Shown here one piece after another: positions 51,164-56,008 of a stretch of 56,008 nucleotides of DNA. Position 1 is the stretch's first letter. Every line of letters starts with the position of its first letter. The notes under the pieces were generated by a model. It saw only the letters and a program-made list of their open reading frames with translations, was not told where the DNA came from and did not search any database. This DNA comes from Deltaproteobacteria bacterium Ga0077550 (lineage in GTDB: Bacteria > Myxococcota_A > Polyangia > Nannocystales > Nannocystaceae). A program made the translations under genes and the position numbers. The stretch is taken from assembly GCA_001464385.1 (NCBI GenBank), contig LNFB01000215.1, positions 1 to 56,008 on the forward strand, in the 5' to 3' direction.

Positions 51164-51942
51164 TAGAACGACTGATAACACGCGCTCTGCCCAGTCACGT
51201 ACATGACGCCCTGGTTGCCGAGGTTCACCTCGGCGAAGCGGCGCTCGAACTGCATGAGGAACTCGGGCGACGAGGGCATGCCCAATGGGAAGCGCGGCGT
51301 CGTGTCGACGTTGCGCCACTGACCCGACGGGGTGCGGATCGCCTGGTCGTCGCGGACCCAGATCGGCCGGCCGCCGAGGCGCGCGGGCGCCTGCCAGATC
51401 GCGTCGTGCAGGGCGACGATGCGGGCGTCCTCCTGGGCCTCGGCGTCGAACACATCGCCAGGGACGTCCACGGCCGCGAGCGCGAAGCGGCGGCTCCAGC
51501 GGCGAAGGGACCGGTGCGGCAGGGGTCCCTGATACGGACCGCGGGCGAGGTCGTCCTCGCCGAGGAACACCACCGCGGAGTCCGCGTTGCCCCAGTGGAA
51601 CGCGCGGTGATAGGTCGCGTTGCTGAGGAAGAGCATCATCGCCCGCGCGCCCGGCGGGACGCCGAAGAGGTGCAGGCCGTCGAGATCGATCGTGAAGACG
51701 TGCTCCATCCGCACGTCGCGGGGGTCCCAACCGGCGAGGGAGTCGGGGGACAGCAGCTCGCGCAGCCGCGGATAGGTCGGCCACAGCTCGTCGGTCACGC
51801 CGACCGGGGGCCCGAACACCCGGTTGAGCGAGTTCGGCACCGGCGGGGCCTCGAAGTCCGGGAAGTACAACGTCAGGTTGCGCTCGTTCGGGCGGAACTG
51901 GCGGGCAAGCGTCCGGATCTCGTCGATGTAGTTGATGGTCAC
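51163..51942 (-). CDS. Hypothetical protein
   Basis: A 259-aa soluble protein starting at GTG 51942, preceded by GGAAGGA about nine bases upstream. It has no signal, membrane helix or familiar catalytic motif. Notable stretches are RNLTLYFPDFEAPPVPNSLN, EHVFTIDLDGLHLFGVPPGA, AFHWGNADSAVVFLGEDDLA and IWVRDDQAIRTPSGQWRNVD, and the protein ends with NQGVMYVTGQSACYQSF. Alternating strands and the QWRNVDTTPRFPLGMPSS region suggest a compact alpha/beta fold. I recognise no family. It sits alone between two strong hairpins (51121 and 52018), so it is probably monocistronic. Confidence 0.78.
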   Translation of the reverse strand: MTINYIDEIRTLARQFRPNERNLTLYFPDFEAPPVPNSLNRVFGPPVGVTDELWPTYPRLRELLSPDSLAGWDPRDVRMEHVFTIDLDGLHLFGVPPGARAMMLFLSNATYHRAFHWGNADSAVVFLGEDDLARGPYQGPLPHRSLRRWSRRFALAAVDVPGDVFDAEAQEDARIVALHDAIWQAPARLGGRPIWVRDDQAIRTPSGQWRNVDTTPRFPLGMPSSPEFLMQFERRFAEVNLGNQGVMYVTGQSACYQSF

Positions 51943-52017
51943 GGTGCCGCGTCCTTCCCGAGGCCGAAGGGCTCGGGCACAGAGACGCAACGGTTCGCGC
52001 GCGGTTGCAGCCCCATG

Positions 52018-52048
52018 GACGTGGGCCCGCTCACTTCGGGCCCACGTC
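52018..52048 (-). terminator. Hairpin after the thrombospondin-repeat lipoprotein operon
   Basis: A perfect 12-bp stem GACGTGGGCCCG / CGGGCCCACGTC with a 7-nt loop, 26 bases past the stop at 52074 on the minus strand. No U tract. The rest of the 131-bp gap holds the likely start signals of the next gene. Confidence 0.75.
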
Positions 52049-52073
52049 GGGCGATGGCTCCAGGGCAGCGGGC

Positions 52074-53678
52074 TCACTCGCCGCAGATCGCGTTCAGGGA
52101 GTAGTCGCCGTTGCAGTAGTGACCGTCGTTCGGCCACACCATGCCGTCGTCGTCGATGTACTCGCGGTTCTCCGGGTCGAAGTTGAACGGGCACAGGTCG
52201 CAGTCGTCGCCGAGGCCGTCGTGGTCCTGGTCGAACTGCGGCAGCAGGCACATCCGGTTCCACAGGGCGTCGAGCGAGGGCACGGCGCCGTCGCTGAGCA
52301 GGGGGTTGTCGACCGCGGAGTAGCCGGCGGTCGCGAGGGCCGCGTCGCAGCCCGCGGGGAGCGTGAGCACCCCCGGGAGAATCGCGACCCACTCGGGCAG
52401 CCGTCGGCAGGTGCGGAGCGTGGGGTCGTTCGCCTCGTCGCACGCCCGGCGCACGGGTAGCCCGTCGGGATCGAGCAACGGCTGCCCGCTCACCGCGTTC
52501 ACGAGGTCGAGGGTGTCCGGGTCTTCGACCAGCTGCACGGTGCAGCAGTTGCCGTCCACCGCGACCTCGTAGAAGGCGAACGGCCGAGCGTCACTGCGCT
52601 CCGCACAATCGGAGTTGGTCTCGCAGACACTGCCGACGAAGTCGCCGTCGTCGTCATCCTCCTGCATGCCGCCCTCGGCGACCTGGGCCGGGTTCGAGAC
52701 GAATGCACAGGTGTCGCAGACGTCGCCGACGAGGTCGCCGTCGCGGTCGAGGTGATTGCAGACCCCGACCGAGGTGTCGCAGTCGCGACCGGGGCCGCAG
52801 GCGGTGTCGTCCGTGCACGCGACGGGGTCGACCGGTTGTCGCGGGCAGAGGTCGATGTCGTTGACGAGGCCGTCCTGGTCGAAGTCGTCGGCGGGCCCGA
52901 GGCCCACCGGCCCCGCGGCGCCCTCCGCCTGCATGCCGTCGCAGGCGTCACCGACGAGGTCGGCGTCGTCGTCGCGCTGGCACTTGCTGGGGTCGTCGTA
53001 GGCGATCGGGTCGCCGACCTCGAACTCGTTGCCGGGCCCGTAGCCCTCGCAGTTCGCCACGGTGACGCAGTTGTCGCAGACGTCGCCGATGCCGTCCTCG
53101 TCGGTGTCGATCTGCGAGGGGACGTTCCGCACCAACATCCGGGGATCGACCGAGATCCCATCGGAGTCGTTGTACTGGTTCGTCGCCTGCCGACAGCTGT
53201 CGCATTCGTTGCCGATGCCGTCCTTGTCGGAGTCGGCCGTGTTGGCCGGGGCGCTCTCGACCAGCGGGCACAGGTCCTCGACGTCGCCGATGCCGTCCTC
53301 GTCGGAGTCGCGCTGATCGGGGTTGAAGTAGTACGGCGCGTTGTCGCAGCCGTACCGGATGTCGTCCCCGTCTTCATCCTCCTCGCAGCTCGGCGGGTCG
53401 ACGTTGGGCGAGACGCACTCGGTCGGAAATCCGTCGCCGGTCGTGTCGCCGGCGGAATCCGTGCCCGTGCCGTTGCCGCTCGCCGACGCGTCGGACTCGC
53501 CGTCCGTGCCGGTCCCGGTGCCGGCGTCGGTGTCGACGAGCGAGCCGAGATCGCGGTCGGGCAGCACGCAGGCCGTCAGCGCGAGCAACGGTGCGAGCAG
53601 GGCCGAGGTCGTGGACGAGACGCTGCGCCCGACGACGGCGGCGAGGTGGGTTCGGTTCGTGCGCTTCATGAGCTTCAT
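52074..53678 (-). CDS. Lipoprotein with thrombospondin type-3 calcium repeats
   Basis: A 534-aa exported protein. MKLMKRTNRTHLAAVVGRSV begins the signal, and the lipobox is LLALTAC near residue 37. A GTGTGTDG/SGDTTGDG linker follows. Most of the mature protein consists of thrombospondin type-3 repeats (D-x-D-x-D-G-x-G-D-x-C-D): DSDEDGIGDVEDLCP, DSDKDGIGNECDSC, DTDEDGIGDVCDNC, DFDQDGLVNDIDLCP, DRDGDLVGDVCDTC and DQDHDGLGDDCDLCP. These loops bind calcium and stack into a rigid rod, with the paired cysteines as disulfides. It is probably a surface or cell-cell contact protein. The ATG at 53678 overlaps the anti-sigma-like stop (ATGA). Confidence 0.9.
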   Translation of the reverse strand: MKLMKRTNRTHLAAVVGRSVSSTTSALLAPLLALTACVLPDRDLGSLVDTDAGTGTGTDGESDASASGNGTGTDSAGDTTGDGFPTECVSPNVDPPSCEEDEDGDDIRYGCDNAPYYFNPDQRDSDEDGIGDVEDLCPLVESAPANTADSDKDGIGNECDSCRQATNQYNDSDGISVDPRMLVRNVPSQIDTDEDGIGDVCDNCVTVANCEGYGPGNEFEVGDPIAYDDPSKCQRDDDADLVGDACDGMQAEGAAGPVGLGPADDFDQDGLVNDIDLCPRQPVDPVACTDDTACGPGRDCDTSVGVCNHLDRDGDLVGDVCDTCAFVSNPAQVAEGGMQEDDDDGDFVGSVCETNSDCAERSDARPFAFYEVAVDGNCCTVQLVEDPDTLDLVNAVSGQPLLDPDGLPVRRACDEANDPTLRTCRRLPEWVAILPGVLTLPAGCDAALATAGYSAVDNPLLSDGAVPSLDALWNRMCLLPQFDQDHDGLGDDCDLCPFNFDPENREYIDDDGMVWPNDGHYCNGDYSLNAICGE

Positions 53679-54481
53679 TCCGACGCGCGCGCCGAATCCG
53701 TCGACGAATGTCGCGAACACGCGTGGTGGATGTCGTCGAGCAGCACCGAGCGCGGGTACTCGCGCGCGAACGACTCCGCGAGCGAGCGGGCTGTCGCGGC
53801 GCCCTCGCGACAGCCCGCGATCACCATCCATCCGCGGCGCTCCTCGATCATGCTGCCGGCGGGGAAACGCTCGGCGTGCTCGGCGAGCAGGCTCAGCGCC
53901 CGCGCGTCGTCCCCGGCGGCGAGCGCTGCCTTCGCGCGGTCCATCAGCGCCAGCTCGGCCCGCAGTGCATCGAGCGGCGGGGAGGCGGCGGGCGTCGACT
54001 CGGCCGGTGCGGCGTTGGGCTTCGCGTCTGCGCGGGTCGTCGCGCGCCGCACAGGTGCGATCGCTGGCGCAGCATCGGCCGGCAGCGGCGCGGCGATCGA
54101 CGGGCGCTCGAGCGAGGCGGCGGGTCGTCGCGCCTCGGGCGTCGCGATCGGCTCGTGCGCCGAGATCGGCTCGACGGGTGCGCGCGGCTCGACCGTCGGC
54201 AGCTCCGCGGGCGCGAGGGCCCGCGCGCCGACGTGCAGCCCACCCAAGGTCGCGAGCGCCAGGCCGACCGACAGCGCGCTCGACTTGATCACGAAGAACG
54301 CGGCGGCCGCCCGCGGCATCGGCTGTGCGGGCGCCTCGACCGGCGCGGCGCGGCGTCGATCGACCAGCGCGCGATCGAGGCTCCGACGCACGCGCCTCGA
54401 CGCGCCCGCGTCGGGCTCGATCGCCCGCAGGTAGTCGTCCCAGTACGCCGCCACCGGATCGGGTCGATTCGCGTCAGACAT
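53675..54481 (-). CDS. Anti-sigma-like single-pass membrane protein
   Basis: A 268-aa protein directly after the ECF sigma gene (8-nt overlap). The N-terminal cytoplasmic segment has DDYLRAIEPDAGASRRVRRS, then one transmembrane helix (VIKSSALSVGLALATLGGLH) near residues 65-85. A long Pro/Ala linker follows and then a helical, TPR-like exported region (ALAAGDDARALSLLAEHAER and SLAESFAREYPRSVLLDDI) with two Cys (AGCREG, HACSRH). No zinc-binding anti-sigma (ZAS) HxxxCxxC motif is present. Genomic position and topology suggest that it controls the sigma factor, but sequence alone does not prove this. Its stop overlaps the thrombospondin-repeat gene start by four bases. Confidence 0.78.
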   Translation of the reverse strand: MSDANRPDPVAAYWDDYLRAIEPDAGASRRVRRSLDRALVDRRRAAPVEAPAQPMPRAAAAFFVIKSSALSVGLALATLGGLHVGARALAPAELPTVEPRAPVEPISAHEPIATPEARRPAASLERPSIAAPLPADAAPAIAPVRRATTRADAKPNAAPAESTPAASPPLDALRAELALMDRAKAALAAGDDARALSLLAEHAERFPAGSMIEERRGWMVIAGCREGAATARSLAESFAREYPRSVLLDDIHHACSRHSSTDSARASE

Positions 54482-55115
54482 CGGGGTGACTCCGGTCGCG
54501 CAGCGCGTCGCGGGCGAGCACGCGCTCGAACCGCGCGCGGGTGGTTCGCAGTCGCGAGTACACCGTGTTGAGGTTCACGCCGAGCGCGAGGGCGATCTCG
54601 GGCGCCGTCGCGCCCTCGAGCTGGGCGAGCACGAACACCGCGCGGTGCCCCTCGTCGAGGTCGTCGAGGAAGCGGGCGACCAGGGCCGCGCGCTCGCGCC
54701 ACTGCACGGTCTCGTCGAGCGGCGCGGGGCTCGACACCAGCTGCAGCGGCGATCGTCGCTGGGCCTGCTCGTGGTGACGGCGCGCCATGTTCCGCGCGAT
54801 GCCGTACAGCCACGCGCGCAGCGGCCTGCGCCCGTCGAAGGTGTGGAGTCGGTCGTGGACCACGATGAACACGTCCTGCGCCGCGTCGTCGATCGCCGCC
54901 GCGCGCACCCCGAGGGCCCGCAGGCTCTGCCACACGAAGGTGAAGTGCTCGGCGTACACGGCCTCGAACGCCGGTGGTGCGTCCACGGGCGGCGGGGCGG
55001 GTCCCACCTGGGGCCCGGGGTGTCGCGATGCGGCGCTCAAGTCGGCACGGGGACTTCCGTCGAGGGGCCCCGATCCGTCGAGCGTTCTCGCGTCGGGTGC
55101 GGCCGTGCGGGTCAC
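54474..55115 (-). CDS. ECF-family RNA polymerase sigma factor
   Basis: A 213-aa ECF sigma factor. Region 2 runs from about residue 47 (FEAVYAEHFTFVWQSLRALG) through the -10-reading segment AAIDDAAQDVFIVVHDRLHT and FDGRRPLRAWLYGIARNMA. Region 4 is LPxGHR-like (LDEGHRAVFVLAQLEGATAP) with the helix-turn-helix EIALALGVNLNTVYSRLRTT. A 45-residue Pro-rich N-terminal extension precedes region 2. The start is GTG 55115, which overlaps the stop of the upstream exported-protein gene (GTGA), and its own stop overlaps the anti-sigma-like gene by eight bases. All four genes therefore form one tightly coupled operon. The regulon is unknown. Confidence 0.93.
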   Translation of the reverse strand: MTRTAAPDARTLDGSGPLDGSPRADLSAASRHPGPQVGPAPPPVDAPPAFEAVYAEHFTFVWQSLRALGVRAAAIDDAAQDVFIVVHDRLHTFDGRRPLRAWLYGIARNMARRHHEQAQRRSPLQLVSSPAPLDETVQWRERAALVARFLDDLDEGHRAVFVLAQLEGATAPEIALALGVNLNTVYSRLRTTRARFERVLARDALRDRSHPDV

Positions 55116-56008
55116 GGCAACCGGACCTCGACGCCGAGGCCGCCGTGGATCGCCCAGGGCCGCGGCGCCCAGACCCGGCCGTGGCCGGCGATCCCGAACC
55201 CCGGACGCACGACGTGACCGCCGACCTCGAGCGCCGCGGTGATCCGCACCCGCGGGTGCACGGCGATCGCGAGCTCGGGCGCCGCGGCCAGGCGGACCCA
55301 CGGCTGCAACGCCTGGCCGGGATCGGCCACGGCGGGGCCCTGGGATCGGCCGCGGAGCACCCCGGCGGTGACGACGGCGCACGCCGAGAGCTCGACGCGG
55401 CGCAGGCCCACCGGCAGCACGGGGCAGAGTCGGGCCACCCCCGCGAAGGCGTCGACGCGGACCTCGACGTCGGCGGGCGTCGGGGCCCGCTGCGGGGCGA
55501 AGCCGAGGGCCCCGATGTCGGCGTGCACCCGACGCGAGGCGATCCCGACCGAGAGCCGACCCCCCACGTCCACGCCGGGGAGCGTGCCTGCCCCGACGAT
55601 CGCGGCGGCCGACAGGCGCGCGCGCACCCATGGTCGCGCCAGGGCGGGCGTCGGGCGCGATGGCGGCGCCGTGCTGGGCACCGGCGCGGGGGCAAGCGGC
55701 GTTGCGGGGGCGGGCACGGCGATCGTCGTCGCCGGGGCGATGCGCGCGGGCGTCGGCAGCGGATCTGCGGCCACCTGCACGAGCAACGCCACGGCCTCCA
55801 CGATGCTCTCGCACGACGGGCTCGCGAGCCGGCGGCGCGTCGAGCCGTGGGCGCTGTCGATCGCGAGGTCGGCGACCACGGCGTCGGGCTCGATCGACAC
55901 GCGCGCCTCGACGACGACGGGGTCGACCGGTCGCCGCGCGGCGATGGCCGAGGACACCGCGGCCGCGTCTGGACACGACGCCGGCGCATGCCAGTGCAAC
56001 GTGACGGG
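55112..56008 (-). CDS. Hypothetical exported protein, 5' end beyond the window
   Basis: At least 298 residues of a protein whose start lies beyond the right edge; the frame is open to the window end and begins PVTLHWHAPASCPD. This HWHAPASCPDAAAV... opening, the Cys in LASPSCESIVEAVALLVQV and the central Pro/Ala linker are the pattern of a secreted myxobacterial hypothetical found beside ECF sigma factors. The C-terminal half is beta-rich and porin-like (RVRITAALEVGGHVVRPGFG, PWAIHGGLGVEVRLP). Perhaps an outer-membrane or periplasmic sensor for the sigma pathway; that is inference. Its stop overlaps the sigma GTG (GTGA). Confidence 0.78.
   Translation of the reverse strand, partial: PVTLHWHAPASCPDAAAVSSAIAARRPVDPVVVEARVSIEPDAVVADLAIDSAHGSTRRRLASPSCESIVEAVALLVQVAADPLPTPARIAPATTIAVPAPATPLAPAPVPSTAPPSRPTPALARPWVRARLSAAAIVGAGTLPGVDVGGRLSVGIASRRVHADIGALGFAPQRAPTPADVEVRVDAFAGVARLCPVLPVGLRRVELSACAVVTAGVLRGRSQGPAVADPGQALQPWVRLAAAPELAIAVHPRVRITAALEVGGHVVRPGFGIAGHGRVWAPRPWAIHGGLGVEVRLP

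Overview
The window is strongly GC-rich, with long spurious open frames on both strands. It has several features typical of a predatory or soil delta-type myxobacterium, most like the Nannocystaceae. It encodes four Ser/Thr protein kinases of the Pkn type, and about eleven predicted lipoproteins, several with acidic Ser/Thr/Gly linkers after the lipobox Cys. It also has thrombospondin type-3 (DxDxDG) calcium loops, a myxobacterial Cys-rich disulfide repeat protein, and an ole hydrocarbon cluster. The placement rests on gene content; there is no rRNA or marker phylogeny here. I saw no tRNA, rRNA, IS element, CRISPR array or prophage, and no gene-free stretch above 300 bp.

Layout. 1-1284: 5' part of a 2-oxoacid:ferredoxin oxidoreductase alpha gene, running off the left edge. 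1478-3729: a TPR protein and a LeuA-like enzyme with an altered metal-site motif. 3745-8391: minus-strand run of two small lipoproteins, an Smr-domain protein, a divergent kinase and a propeller-like protein. 8434-14141: three secreted hydrolases (M28 peptidase, CocE/NonD hydrolase, M1 aminopeptidase) packed with a 34-bp divergent promoter region and a 17-nt convergent overlap. 14363-19483: a lipoprotein with a well-formed promoter and Shine-Dalgarno, then a zinc-ribbon kinase whose end overlaps glycogen phosphorylase. 19543-20274: a response regulator. 20489-28321: two very similar lipase-like lipoproteins of about 1,145 aa with calcium loops, flanking a Cys-rich lipoprotein, with a divergent TetR gene at 28603. 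29269-34564: a coiled-coil membrane protein, a GST, and a BNR-repeat lipoprotein translationally coupled to a TPR kinase. 34626-35962: a membrane protein/TetR operon with a perfect 20-bp operator-like palindrome over its -10. 36036-40115: a FemAB-like protein divergent from clpS-clpA. 40162-44771: oleABCD for head-to-head long-chain olefins. 44941-48762: an acetyltransferase-like protein, a glutamine amidotransferase, and an NDH-2/MlaF-like pair with an ATGA overlap. 48992-51082: a PEGA-domain kinase. 51163-56008: an unknown protein, then an overlapping operon of secreted protein, ECF sigma, anti-sigma-like membrane protein and thrombospondin-repeat lipoprotein.

Themes. The window is rich in cell-envelope and secreted functions (lipoproteins, peptidases, lipases, olefins, phospholipid transport ATPase). 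These are wired to phospho-signalling and ECF-type regulation through overlapping genes. The observations most worth following are the duplicated calcium-loop lipase pair, the kinase-glycogen phosphorylase overlap, the TetR palindrome on an apparently leaderless promoter, the complete oleABCD cluster, and the FemAB-like gene beside clpS-clpA. Nothing here is proven to be an undescribed defence or mobile system.
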